Assembly (NCBI RefSeq): GCF_902712875.1
Contig: NZ_LR743509.1
Location: 1,054,001-1,118,000 of the forward strand
DNA length: 64,000 nucleotides
Reading direction: 5' to 3'
From: Hyphomicrobium sp. ghe19
Lineage (GTDB): Bacteria; Pseudomonadota; Alphaproteobacteria; Rhizobiales; Hyphomicrobiaceae
A program made the translations under genes and the position numbers. The notes beneath the pieces are model-generated. The model was given only the letters and a program-made list of their open reading frames with translations. It had not been told where the DNA came from and did no database searches. Numbering within the stretch: position 1 is the first letter of the stretch; every line of letters starts with the position of its first letter. Of the stretch, positions 24,794 through 33,439 are shown piece by piece.

Positions 24794-25258
24794 ATGGCTC
24801 GCGTCACCGTCGAAGATTGCGTCGACAAGATTCCGAATAGATTTGAATTGGTCCTCCTCGCAGCGCACCGCGCGCGGGCAATCACCAACGGCAGCGCGAT
24901 CACGATCGCCCCCGATGACGACAAGAATCCGGTTATCGCATTGCGCGAAATCGCAGAGCGAACGCTGTCGCCCGACGACATGCGCGAAACGCTGATTTCG
25001 TCGATTCAGAAAAATACCGAAGTCGACGAGCCGGAAGCCGTCGCAGCACCGTTGCTGCCGCCGGAGCGCCGCGCGCCGATGCTGGGCCGTGACGATCTTT
25101 CGTCCGATACGCAGGTCGACGTCATGACGGAAGAGCAGCTTCTTCGCGGCTTGGAGAGCATGACGCCCTTGGAGCCTTCGGCCAATATCGGATCGGGATC
25201 AGGTTCGGGTTCGGGTTCGCGCGAACGGGACCGCGATCCGCGCGATCGTTCCCGCTAA
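24794..25258 (+). CDS. rpoZ: DNA-directed RNA polymerase omega subunit
   Basis: A 154-residue omega subunit. The N-terminal 75 residues are canonical: [30 protein letters not shown] and [10 protein letters not shown]. The C-terminal half is an extension that ends in repeated Ser-Gly pairs followed by an Arg/Asp-rich tail ([12 protein letters not shown]). It stands directly before the rsh gene, the usual arrangement that couples omega with the ppGpp system. Confidence 0.94.
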   Translation: MARVTVEDCVDKIPNRFELVLLAAHRARAITNGSAITIAPDDDKNPVIALREIAERTLSPDDMRETLISSIQKNTEVDEPEAVAAPLLPPERRAPMLGRDDLSSDTQVDVMTEEQLLRGLESMTPLEPSANIGSGSGSGSGSRERDRDPRDRSR

Positions 25259-25359
25259 TACTCTTTTCACCAGCGTCGCGACATCACGCTCGCACTGATC
25301 CACTTTAATGTGTGCTGCGTCTTCGGTTACGCTTGCGCACTGAAGGAGTGCGGCGGGTC

Positions 25360-27585
25360 ATGATGCGGCAATACGAACTCGTCGAGCGGGTTCTCAAGTA
25401 CGATCCAAAGGCGGACGAGGCGCTTCTCAATCGCGCCTACGTCTATGCCATGAAGGCGCACGGCCATCAGAAGCGTGCGTCGGGCGCGCCCTATTTTTCG
25501 CATCCGCTGGAAGTGGCGGCCATTCTCACCGATCTGAAGCTCGACGACGCAACCATTGCGACGGCGCTGCTTCATGATGTGATCGAGGATACGGATGCGA
25601 CGCGAACCGAAATCGATCAGATGTTCGGGCCGGAGATCGGCAGCCTCGTCGACGGCCTGACGAAGATCAAGCGCCTCGATCTCGTTTCCAAAAAAGCGGA
25701 ACAGGCGGAAAACTTCCGCAAGCTCCTCATCGCGATCTCAAGCGACATCCGTGTGCTTCTCGTCAAGCTCGCCGACCGTTTGCACAACATGCGAACGCTC
25801 GAGCACATGAAGCCCGAGAGCCGCCGGCGCAATTCGGAGGAGACGCTCGATATCTACGCGCCGCTCGCCGGCATGATGGGTATGCAGACGCTCCGTGAGG
25901 AACTCGAGGATCACGCTTTTCGCTGGCTGCATCCCGAAGCCTATGACGCGCTCACCGAAAAGCTCGCGGAGATGCGCGAGCGCAATCGCGGGCTCGTCGA
26001 AGAGATCCGTCAAGCTATCGCGCGGAAGTGCCTCGACGCCGGCATCAAGGCCGAGACGTTCGGGAGAGAAAAGAAGCCTTATGCCATCTGGAGCAAGATG
26101 AAGCATAAGCAGATCAGCCTCGAGCAACTCTCGGACATCTATGGCTTCCGGGTACTCGTGAGTTCGATCGAAGACTGTTACCGGGTGCTCGGCATCGTGC
26201 ACACGACATGGAGCACAGTGCCCGGCCGCTTCAAGGATTATATATCGGCTCCGAAGCGCAACAATTATCAGTCGATTCACACGACCGTTTATGGTCCCCG
26301 TCATCAGCGAGTCGAGCTGCAAATCCGCACGTCCGACATGCAGCATATTGCCGAGTTCGGCGTCGCGGCTCACGCGCTCTACAAGGATCAGCAGCACGGC
26401 CTCGTGAACGGTCATGAGTTCGAGGGCGGCATAGACGGAGACGACAGCCCCTATGGCCGCCTCCGCGTGATGATTTCTTCGCTGCTCGAAGCTGCGAACC
26501 CGGAAGAATTCCTCGAGCATACGAAGCTCGAGCTTTTTCACGATCAGGTTTTTTGCTTCACCCCGAAGGGGCGGCTCATCGCGCTGCCGCGCGGGGCGAC
26601 GCCACTCGACTTCGCATATGCGGTGCACACGGACATCGGCAACGAGGCGATCGCCGCCTACATCAACGGCCGGCATGTTCCCATCGATACGCATCTGCGG
26701 AACGGCGACGAAGTCGTCATCGAAACATCGAAGGGGCACATCCGGCCGGCCGCGTGGGAGGCCTTCGCCGTTACCGGGCGTGCGCGGGCGGCGATACGAA
26801 GAGCGGCGCGCGAAGCTGAACGGCGGCGTTTCGTCGAACTCGGGCGGCAGCTTGTCAATTCCACGCTTGCCGGACTCGAGGTCGATTACTCGGAAGAGAA
26901 GGTTAAGGCCGCGGCGCCGAAGATCGGCTTCAAGACTGCCGACGATCTACTGGCGGCGGTCGGCCGGAACGATATTCCGCTTCAAGACGTGGTTGCAGCC
27001 ATCCTGCCGCAAGGGCATGCACCGGGAGACGAAGGCTATAAGCCGACACGGCGCTTTGGCCGCGCCCGGGACCAGGAAGGCTGGTTCAATATCGAAAAGG
27101 TCAACAGCCTCAAGTTCCGCACGGCCGAGATCGACAATACCACCGCGGTTTCGATCGGCGGTCCGAGCCAGGAGTTGCCGGTTGCGTTCGAGCCCGGAGG
27201 CGCGGTTCCGGGCGACCGGATCGTCGGCGTCATGGCTCCCGGCGAGGGGATTCGCGTCTTTCAGATCCATTCACCACGTCTGAAGGAATACGAAGAAGAG
27301 CATTGGATCGACGTGACCTGGGACGTCGATCCCGAGCGTCCGCAGCGCTTTCCGGCCCGAATTAGCGTCACCGCGGTCAACGCGCCCGGTTCACTGGCGG
27401 AAATCGCCAAGGTGATCGGCGAGACGGGTGGCAATATCGACAATATCAAGATGGCGCGCCGTGCTGCAGACTTCACGGTGATGCATATCGAGCTCGAGGT
27501 TTTCGATTTGGTGCATTTGAACCACATCGTCGCCGGACTCAGGGCGAAATCCGCAGTTGCGAAGGTGGAACGGCTGTTCGAGTGA
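25360..27585 (+). CDS. rsh: Bifunctional (p)ppGpp synthetase/hydrolase, RelA/SpoT family
   Basis: A 741-residue long RSH enzyme governing the stringent response. The HD hydrolase domain comes first (FSHPLEVAAILTDL, LLHDVIEDT). The synthetase domain follows (DIYGFRVLVSS, FKDYISAPKRNNYQSIHTTV), then TGS (FTPKGRLIALPRGATPLDFA, HTDIGNEAIAAYINGRHVP) and a C-terminal ACT domain (VNAPGSLAEIAKVIGETGGN). Both catalytic halves look intact. ATG 25360 follows GAAGGAG; the frame is open further upstream but without a start signal. It is the only RSH gene seen in the window. Confidence 0.95.
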   Translation: MMRQYELVERVLKYDPKADEALLNRAYVYAMKAHGHQKRASGAPYFSHPLEVAAILTDLKLDDATIATALLHDVIEDTDATRTEIDQMFGPEIGSLVDGLTKIKRLDLVSKKAEQAENFRKLLIAISSDIRVLLVKLADRLHNMRTLEHMKPESRRRNSEETLDIYAPLAGMMGMQTLREELEDHAFRWLHPEAYDALTEKLAEMRERNRGLVEEIRQAIARKCLDAGIKAETFGREKKPYAIWSKMKHKQISLEQLSDIYGFRVLVSSIEDCYRVLGIVHTTWSTVPGRFKDYISAPKRNNYQSIHTTVYGPRHQRVELQIRTSDMQHIAEFGVAAHALYKDQQHGLVNGHEFEGGIDGDDSPYGRLRVMISSLLEAANPEEFLEHTKLELFHDQVFCFTPKGRLIALPRGATPLDFAYAVHTDIGNEAIAAYINGRHVPIDTHLRNGDEVVIETSKGHIRPAAWEAFAVTGRARAAIRRAAREAERRRFVELGRQLVNSTLAGLEVDYSEEKVKAAAPKIGFKTADDLLAAVGRNDIPLQDVVAAILPQGHAPGDEGYKPTRRFGRARDQEGWFNIEKVNSLKFRTAEIDNTTAVSIGGPSQELPVAFEPGGAVPGDRIVGVMAPGEGIRVFQIHSPRLKEYEEEHWIDVTWDVDPERPQRFPARISVTAVNAPGSLAEIAKVIGETGGNIDNIKMARRAADFTVMHIELEVFDLVHLNHIVAGLRAKSAVAKVERLFE

Positions 27586-27641
27586 GCTATTCTATGCGTT
27601 TGGATACTTGATTTCGGTAGAGTCGATAGGATCGTTGTGGG

Positions 27642-28196
27642 TTGAGCGAGAAACTTACAGCATCGGGAGAGCGCGACGGTCCCAGGCTGATCAATACAGC
27701 TGCCGTGCGCGCGAAAATCCGGTTCTTCTGGCGGCGAGTACTTCTTCTTCGCGCGACGCCGCATCAGGTGGCGCTCGGCTTCGCAATCGGCGTTTTCAGC
27801 GCCTTTACTCCGTTTCTCGGCATCCAGACCATTCTCGCCTTTGCGCTCGCCTTCGTCCTCCGTGTCAGTATGCCCGCCGCGATACTTGGGACCTTTGTCG
27901 GCAATCCCCTGAGTTGGCCGGCTATCTGGAGCGGGTCGTATTTCGCGGGGGCGCTTCTTCTCGGTCAGGATCCAGCCTACGCGGCCGATCATTTTACCGA
28001 TACGGCCAACGCGCTCGGCGCGACGTTGAGCGCTCCTTCGCCGGAGACGCTTAATACGGCCGTCGATTATCTGTCTCCGATCGTCGAGCCGATGATCGTC
28101 GGTGGTCTTCTCGTCGGCTTGATAGCGGCGGTGTTTAGCTACTATCCTACACGGCGAGCGGTGCGCGTTTTCCAACGGCACCGCAGGCTCCACTGA
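27642..28196 (+). CDS. DUF2062 membrane protein
   Basis: A 184-residue inner-membrane protein with the DUF2062 landmarks [26 protein letters not shown] and [14 protein letters not shown], and a C-terminal membrane helix. It starts with TTG 27642 after AGG. Function is unknown. It is commonly found between rsh and pdxJ in related bacteria, as here. Confidence 0.8.
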   Translation: MSEKLTASGERDGPRLINTAAVRAKIRFFWRRVLLLRATPHQVALGFAIGVFSAFTPFLGIQTILAFALAFVLRVSMPAAILGTFVGNPLSWPAIWSGSYFAGALLLGQDPAYAADHFTDTANALGATLSAPSPETLNTAVDYLSPIVEPMIVGGLLVGLIAAVFSYYPTRRAVRVFQRHRRLH

Positions 28197-28245
28197 CCTA
28201 TCGGCGGCAGGGCAGTTCTTTCCTCAACATTGGTGGCAAAAGCAC

Positions 28246-29061
28246 GTGGCGGCTAACCGTAAGCTCCCGGAAACAGGTCAATCGAAGACGACGCCCGCTC
28301 GCGCGTTGCGGCTCGGCGTGAATATCGATCATGTCGCGACGCTCAGAAATGCGCGCGGGGGTGTTCATCCTGATCCGCTGCGTGCGGCTCACCTCGCGAT
28401 CGAAGGAAGCGCCGACGGCATTACCGCGCATCTGCGCGAAGATCGCCGGCACATTTCAGATAGCGACATTACGCGGCTCAAGAACGAGCTGACGCGGCCG
28501 CTCAATCTGGAAATGGCCGCGACGGACGAGATGCTGGAGATCGCGTTGCGGCATGTGCCGAACGCGTGCTGTCTTGTGCCGGAAAGGCGCGAGGAGCGAA
28601 CGACGGAGGGCGGCCTCGACGTCAAAGGATCGGCGAAATCTCTCGAGCCATTGATTGCCAAACTCAAGGATGCCGGCATTCGGGTATCGTTGTTCATCGA
28701 GCCCGATCTCAAGACGATCGAGGCAGCGTCGGCAGTCGGCGCCGACATTGTCGAGCTTCATACCGGCAAATATTGCCATCTCGCTCTCGACCACGATGCG
28801 GCTGGCGTCGCTCGCGAACTCGAGCGGCATAAGAAAGCGGCGCAAGCAGCAGCCTCGGCCGGGCTCGAGGTCCACGCCGGGCATGGCCTCACCTACAACA
28901 CGGTGCAGCCGATTGCGCGCATCCCGGAAATCGTCGAGCTGAATATCGGGCATTTCCTGATCGGGGAGGCGATCTTCGGCGGCCTTTCCATGGCCGTTCG
29001 GCGCATGCGCGTCCTGATGGATGAGGCGCGAGAAGCGCTCTCCCTGCGGGGAGCGGGATGA
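28246..29061 (+). CDS. pdxJ: Pyridoxine 5'-phosphate synthase
   Basis: A 271-residue TIM-barrel enzyme that forms pyridoxine 5'-phosphate from 3-amino-2-oxopropyl phosphate and deoxyxylulose 5-phosphate. Signatures are [35 protein letters not shown] residues, [22 protein letters not shown] and [10 protein letters not shown]. The GTG start at 28246 leaves an about 22-residue N-terminal tail before the barrel. The stop overlaps the acpS start by four bases. Confidence 0.95.
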   Translation: MAANRKLPETGQSKTTPARALRLGVNIDHVATLRNARGGVHPDPLRAAHLAIEGSADGITAHLREDRRHISDSDITRLKNELTRPLNLEMAATDEMLEIALRHVPNACCLVPERREERTTEGGLDVKGSAKSLEPLIAKLKDAGIRVSLFIEPDLKTIEAASAVGADIVELHTGKYCHLALDHDAAGVARELERHKKAAQAAASAGLEVHAGHGLTYNTVQPIARIPEIVELNIGHFLIGEAIFGGLSMAVRRMRVLMDEAREALSLRGAG

Positions 29062-29474
29062 TCATAGGGATCGGCAACGATCTTTGTGATATCCGGCGGA
29101 TCGAGCGAACGATCGCGCGCTTTGGCGATCGTTTCCTCAACCGTGTATTCACGGCGGAAGAGCGCCGGAAGGCATTCTCACGGGCGCATTCGGCTCGAAC
29201 TTTCGCAAAGCGGTTCGCGGCAAAGGAGGCCGCTTCGAAGGCTCTCGGGACCGGATTTCGCTACGGTGTGCATCTCAAGGACATCGGCGTTGTGAATACC
29301 TTGTCCGGGCGTCCGACATTGGCGCTCACGGGGGGCGCGGCCGATCAGCTCGCGCGATTGATACCGACGGGCTTCACGGCCCGCATTGATGTCACTTTGA
29401 CCGACGAATATCCGATGGCCCAAGCCATCGTGATTATTTCCGCGGTAAGAGATCAGGAAAATCAACGCGACTGA
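29058..29474 (+). CDS. acpS: Holo-[acyl-carrier-protein] synthase
   Basis: A 138-residue phosphopantetheinyl transferase that activates acyl carrier protein. It has [16 protein letters not shown] with the metal-binding aspartate, and [17 protein letters not shown] with the catalytic glutamate and lysine. Its ATG overlaps the pdxJ stop, so the two are translationally coupled. Confidence 0.94.
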   Translation: MIIGIGNDLCDIRRIERTIARFGDRFLNRVFTAEERRKAFSRAHSARTFAKRFAAKEAASKALGTGFRYGVHLKDIGVVNTLSGRPTLALTGGAADQLARLIPTGFTARIDVTLTDEYPMAQAIVIISAVRDQENQRD

Positions 29475-29582
29475 CCATTTCGCCGCGGCTATAAACGTCT
29501 TGGACGCGCTAAGCTACATGGGTGGTCCGGCAGCGTCGAGTTGCTGTTATTCCTTACGTTTTTGTCAGGTTTGTAGCCGTCG

Positions 29583-29611
29583 TTGCGGCTCAGGGGCAAA
29601 CTCGCTATAGC
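29583..29611 (+). promoter_or_regulatory. Candidate promoter for the lepB-rnc-era-recO genes
   Basis: TTGCGG (29583-29588) and TATAGC (29606-29611) are 17 bases apart within the 199-base acpS-lepB gap. The -10 keeps TATA; the -35 keeps TTG. Confidence 0.4.
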
Positions 29612-29673
29612 GGACCGCCTAACATTAAGCGAGCCCCGGCCAATGCCGCCTGGCGGCCCAGAGGAGCCTGCGG

Positions 29674-30432
29674 ATGAGCGTTGGTATTAAGACGTCGAGA
29701 TCGAGTTGGTTTGAAACACTCGTCATCGTCGTCGAAGCACTCGCCATTGCGATGTTCGTCCGCATCTTCTTTTATCAGCCGTTCAATATCCCCTCGGGCT
29801 CGATGAAAGAAACGCTGCTGATCGGCGATTATCTTTTTGTTTCGAAGCTATCCTACGGGTACAGCAAGTTTTCGTTCCCGTTCAGTCCCAACATCTTCGA
29901 AGGACGGATTTTCGGCGCCGAACCGAAGCGGGGCGATGTTGCCGTCTTCAAGCTGCCGCGGGATAATTCGACCGACTACATCAAGCGGGTCATCGGGCTG
30001 CCGGGTGACGAAATTCAGATGAAGAACGGCCAGCTCTTCATTAACGGTGCCGCCATTCCGAAGGAGCCCGCGGGCGAATTCACGACGTTCGAGGAGGGCC
30101 GGGAGCGGACCATTCCGGTGTTTGAGGAGACACTTCCGAATGGCGTGAAGTACAAAGTCCTCGATAGCGACCCGAATGGACCCTATGACAACACGGGAGT
30201 CTACAAGGTTCCTGAGGGTCACTTCTTCATGATGGGTGACAATCGCGACAATTCCACCGACAGTCGTGTTCGAAGCGCAGTCGGGTTCGTCCCTTATGAG
30301 AATTTTATCGGTCGTGCCGAGATCATCTTCTTCTCCGCCAAAGTCGATGAGCCCGATGCCTTCCGGTGGTACGCGCCTTGGACCTGGCCGTTTGACATCC
30401 GCTGGGACAGGTTCTTCACTCTCGTGCGGTGA
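29674..30432 (+). CDS. lepB: Signal peptidase I
   Basis: A 252-residue membrane-bound protease that removes signal peptides from exported proteins. After one N-terminal membrane helix it has the nucleophile motif PSGSMKETLLIGD (Ser 43), the general-base lysine in YIKRVIGLPGDEIQ (Lys 104) and the late box GDNRDNSTDSR. It precedes rnc by 21 bases. Confidence 0.95.
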   Translation: MSVGIKTSRSSWFETLVIVVEALAIAMFVRIFFYQPFNIPSGSMKETLLIGDYLFVSKLSYGYSKFSFPFSPNIFEGRIFGAEPKRGDVAVFKLPRDNSTDYIKRVIGLPGDEIQMKNGQLFINGAAIPKEPAGEFTTFEEGRERTIPVFEETLPNGVKYKVLDSDPNGPYDNTGVYKVPEGHFFMMGDNRDNSTDSRVRSAVGFVPYENFIGRAEIIFFSAKVDEPDAFRWYAPWTWPFDIRWDRFFTLVR

Positions 30433-30453
30433 CCGCCACGCGGCATTTGCGCC

Positions 30454-31161
30454 ATGCTAAGACCTCGGAAGTTCAAAGAACTCGAAACCAAACTGGGATA
30501 TAAGTTCAAGGATCCCGCGCTCCTGGAGCGTGCGCTGACGCACGCGAGCGTTCGCGGCGGAAAAGTTGCCCGGTTCGACAACGAACGCTTGGAATTCATC
30601 GGCGATCGCGTTCTGGGTCTTGCGATCGCGGAGGCGCTCAACGGGCAGTATCCCGACGCGAGCGAGGGCGAACTCGCCCGCCGTTACAATCGCCTCGTCC
30701 GCGGGGAGGCCTGTGCCAAGGTCGCTCGCAACATCGGGCTCGGCGACCATCTCATTCTTTCGGAAAGCGAAGCCGACAGTGGCGGCCGAAACAAAACAAC
30801 CATCCTTGCCGATGCCGCGGAAGCCCTCCTCGGCGCGGTGTTCATCGACGGCGGGTTCGAGAAGGCGCGCGGCGTCGTCCACCGGCTCTGGCGGGAGCAA
30901 TCCGAACTCGTTCCGGAAGTGTCGGTCGATGCTAAATCGGCTTTGCAGGAATGGGCGCAGGGCCAGGGGCTGGCACTCCCTCGATATACGGTTGTCGCGC
31001 GCAATGGGCCGGATCACGCGCCTCGATTTACGGCCGAAGTCTTGATCGCCGGTAAGGCGCCCGCACAGGGCGAGGGGGCATCGAAGCGCATTGCTGAGCA
31101 GGCCGCAGCAACTGCACTGCTAACCCGAGAAGGCGTAGGAGCGCGCATAGGCGATGTCTAA
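30454..31161 (+). CDS. rnc: Ribonuclease III
   Basis: A 235-residue double-strand-specific endoribonuclease for rRNA and mRNA processing. The catalytic signature is FDNERLEFIGDRVLGLAIAE, with a second acidic cluster at DAAEALLGAVFIDGG. The C-terminal double-stranded-RNA-binding domain starts at DAKSALQEWAQGQGL and ends with KRIAEQAAATALL. Its 3' end overlaps era by eight bases. Confidence 0.95.
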   Translation: MLRPRKFKELETKLGYKFKDPALLERALTHASVRGGKVARFDNERLEFIGDRVLGLAIAEALNGQYPDASEGELARRYNRLVRGEACAKVARNIGLGDHLILSESEADSGGRNKTTILADAAEALLGAVFIDGGFEKARGVVHRLWREQSELVPEVSVDAKSALQEWAQGQGLALPRYTVVARNGPDHAPRFTAEVLIAGKAPAQGEGASKRIAEQAAATALLTREGVGARIGDV

Positions 31162-32092
31162 AAATACTACAGGTTCAGCGCCGCTCGACGCCGGTGACCG
31201 GCGATGCGGATTCGTTGCCGTCATTGGGCCGACGAATGCCGGCAAGTCGACGCTCGTCAACGCGCTCGTCGGCGCCAAGGTCGCGATCGTCTCGCATAAA
31301 GTTCAAACGACCCGGGCTCCCATTCGCGGTATCGCGATGGAAGGGAACAGCCAGATCATCTTCATAGATACGGCCGGTATCTTCAATCCGAAGCGCCGAT
31401 TGGATCGCGCGATGGTGGACGCGGCGTGGGGCGGGCTCGAAGATGCCGATGCGGTGCTGCTCGTCATCGATGCGGCAGCCGGCATGGACGACGATGTGAA
31501 GGGCATTATCGAACGGCTCAAATCGGCTCGGATGCCGAAGATCGTCATCTTGAACAAGATTGACCGCGTGGATGACAAACCTAGGCTCTTGTCGCTGGCG
31601 AAAATGGTCGATGAGCAGCTTGCTCCCGACCGTATTTTCATGATCTCGGCGACGGAAGGTCAGGGCATCAAGGATCTGCGGACTTATCTCGCAAATCTCG
31701 TACCTCCGGGTCCGTGGCACTATTCGGAAGACGATGTCACCGACGTGCCAATGCGGACGCAAGCGGCTGAGATGACGCGTGAAAGCGTCTATCGCTTCCT
31801 GCATCAGGAGCTGCCGTATACGACAACGGTCGAGACTACGGACTGGAAGAGCCTGAAGGACGGCTCGGCGCGCGTCGAACAGACGATTTACGTCGAACGC
31901 GACAGCCAGAAGAAGATCGTGCTCGGCAAGGGCGGCGATACGATCAAGAAAATATCGAGCACGGCGCGGCATGCGATCGAGGAGATGGCTGGCCACCGGG
32001 TGCATCTGTTCCTATTCGTCAAAGTGCGTGAGAACTGGGAAAGCGACCCTGAGCGTTATCGGGAAATGGGTCTGCCTTTCCCCAAATCGTAA
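31154..32092 (+). CDS. era: GTPase Era
   Basis: A 312-residue essential GTPase in 30S subunit maturation. G motifs are GPTNAGKST, DTAG, NKID and SATEG. The C-terminal KH domain contains GKGGDTIKKI and the hydrophobic strand VHLFLFVKV. Its start overlaps the rnc stop; recO follows after 21 bases. Confidence 0.96.
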   Translation: MSKNTTGSAPLDAGDRRCGFVAVIGPTNAGKSTLVNALVGAKVAIVSHKVQTTRAPIRGIAMEGNSQIIFIDTAGIFNPKRRLDRAMVDAAWGGLEDADAVLLVIDAAAGMDDDVKGIIERLKSARMPKIVILNKIDRVDDKPRLLSLAKMVDEQLAPDRIFMISATEGQGIKDLRTYLANLVPPGPWHYSEDDVTDVPMRTQAAEMTRESVYRFLHQELPYTTTVETTDWKSLKDGSARVEQTIYVERDSQKKIVLGKGGDTIKKISSTARHAIEEMAGHRVHLFLFVKVRENWESDPERYREMGLPFPKS

Positions 32093-32113
32093 GGCGCCGG
32101 TACCTGAGTCCAT

Positions 32114-32833
32114 ATGCAATGGTCCGATGAAGGCATTGTTCTTTCGGTAAAGCCCCACGGCGAGACAGCCGCGATCGTCGATTTATGGACGAGAGCTCAT
32201 GGTCGGCACATGGGGCTCGTGCACGGCGGCCGCTCGCGACGGCTGCGTCCCGTTCTTCAGCCGGGCAACCACATCGATGCGGAGTGGAAGGCGCGTCTCG
32301 TGGACCAGCTCGGCACCATGAGCGTCGAGATGCGCCGCGCCTTCGCCGCCGAGGCTATGGACGACGCGCAGGCATTGATGGCGCTTTCTTCCATCACGAC
32401 CCTCACGCGGCTTCTGCCTGAGCGCGATCCGCATCCCAATCTCTACGAGATCACGCTTTTCGTTCTCGGCTTTCTCAATGATGCGACCGTGTGGCCGGCG
32501 CTGCTCGTCAGATGGGAGATGGCGCTCCTCGATGAGCTGGGCTTCGGCCTCGATCTCAGTCAGTGCGCGGCAACGGGGAGCAACGATCAGCTTATCTACG
32601 TTTCGCCGAAGTCCGGTCGCGCCGTCTCGGCATCGGCGGGCGAACCCTATCGCGATAAGCTTCTGGCGCTTCCTCAGTTCCTGACGAAACAGCGATCCGG
32701 CGCGGTGACGACGCAGGACGTCAGTCTCGGGTTCGCGCTCACCGGGCATTTCATCGAAAAGCATCTTCTGCTCCCGCGGGGAGAAACGCTCCCGCAATCG
32801 CGCGCGCGGCTCGTGTCACAGCTTGCGGCCTGA
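32114..32833 (+). CDS. recO: DNA repair protein RecO
   Basis: A 239-residue recombination mediator that loads RecA with RecR. The N-terminal OB-fold is seen in DEGIVLSVKPHGETAAIVD and the helical C-terminal part includes LGFGLDLSQCAATG and YVSPKSGRAVS, typical of alphaproteobacterial RecO. The four-cysteine zinc site of some homologues is missing. It ends the conserved housekeeping block. Confidence 0.92.
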   Translation: MQWSDEGIVLSVKPHGETAAIVDLWTRAHGRHMGLVHGGRSRRLRPVLQPGNHIDAEWKARLVDQLGTMSVEMRRAFAAEAMDDAQALMALSSITTLTRLLPERDPHPNLYEITLFVLGFLNDATVWPALLVRWEMALLDELGFGLDLSQCAATGSNDQLIYVSPKSGRAVSASAGEPYRDKLLALPQFLTKQRSGAVTTQDVSLGFALTGHFIEKHLLLPRGETLPQSRARLVSQLAA

Positions 32834-33052
32834 AGTTCGGTCGTGGGAATTTTTTCGCGGTCACCGACGCTTATTCAATCGCCGCGGCGACGGATGTCCG
32901 GGACGCATTCGTTCTTCTAACAACTGCGAAGCGAAGTGATTGCGGGATCACGCGGCTTTGCGGCAAGCGACCGCGCCGCGGAGGATTTTGCCTACTGCCG
33001 GCAGGAGCAATTCCACTGGCCACGTGCGCCCAGAACCGCACTCAGCCGGATG

Positions 33053-33092
33053 AGCCCGTTCGGAAATCCCCCCTTCCGGACGGGCTTTATTA
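33053..33092 (+). terminator. Intrinsic terminator 220 bases downstream of recO
   Basis: AGCCCGTTCGGAA (33053-33065) pairs with TTCCGGACGGGCT (33074-33086) with one G-T pair, and TTATTATTT follows. It could end the recO operon or an unannotated RNA. Confidence 0.75.
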
Positions 33093-33121
33093 TTTCGATG
33101 ATTTTTTGGTTGCGTCCGGCA

Positions 33122-33149
33122 ACTCCCCCTGCGGGGAGCCGGCCGCCGG
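33122..33149. repeat. REP-like intergenic element, copy 1
   Basis: It contains ACTCCCCCTGCGGGGAG followed by CCGGCCGCC. A second copy at 36799-36826 shares the CTCCCC stem half, the GGGAG half and the following CCGGCCGC. Both lie in intergenic DNA. Confidence 0.4.
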
Positions 33150-33262
33150 ACGCGAGAGTCCGAGAGGAGCCGAGAGAGCCTTCAGCAACCATTCATTCTG
33201 AGGTGTAGATAATTCTTTTCGAAACTTACCCGTCGCGCACGCGGGAGCATGACGGGAGGTTA

Positions 33263-33293
33263 CGGGGGTCGCAGCGGGGAGCTGCGGCCCCCG
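33263..33293. other. Strong 13-bp hairpin
   Basis: CGGGGGTCGCAGC pairs with GCTGCGGCCCCCG (one G-T pair) around a GGGGA loop. Only three T residues occur nearby on the plus strand, so it is not a standard terminator; it may be an RNA element or a protein-binding dyad. Confidence 0.4.
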
Positions 33294-33439
33294 AACGTCT
33301 TTAGCTTTCTGTGATGACCGCGCCACAGTGCCATCGACGGCCCTTTTGGATGTTCAATTTCGTGCGGCTCTTAAGTCGCAATTAAGTATCACGACCTACG
33401 CTTCTCACCATGTAGTTGGCCTGGGTGTGGGGGCATTCG

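Larger units (their letters stand above)
32834..33439. other. 606-base intergenic region with several hairpins, possible small RNA
   Basis: No credible coding frame is present. From left to right it holds about 220 bases of unassigned sequence ending in a clear intrinsic terminator (33053-33086), a repeat shared with the region after the biotin carboxylase gene (33122-33149), and a strong 13-bp hairpin (33263-33293). The stretch before the terminator may be a long recO 3' UTR or an independent small RNA. Confidence 0.5.

Noticed and set aside
29040..29061. Third copy of the CTCCC/GGGAG repeat at the end of pdxJ
   Set aside because: The similarity is limited to the short stem, lies inside conserved coding sequence and lacks the CCGGCCGC part.
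32834..33052. 6S RNA, SRP RNA or tmRNA in the post-recO gap
   Set aside because: None of the diagnostic conserved segments I know for these RNAs could be found, so it is reported only as an unassigned candidate.
33090..33326. 78-codon minus-strand frame covering the repeat element and hairpin
   Set aside because: It spans palindromic DNA, lacks a ribosome-binding site and its C-terminal part is just the translated repeat.
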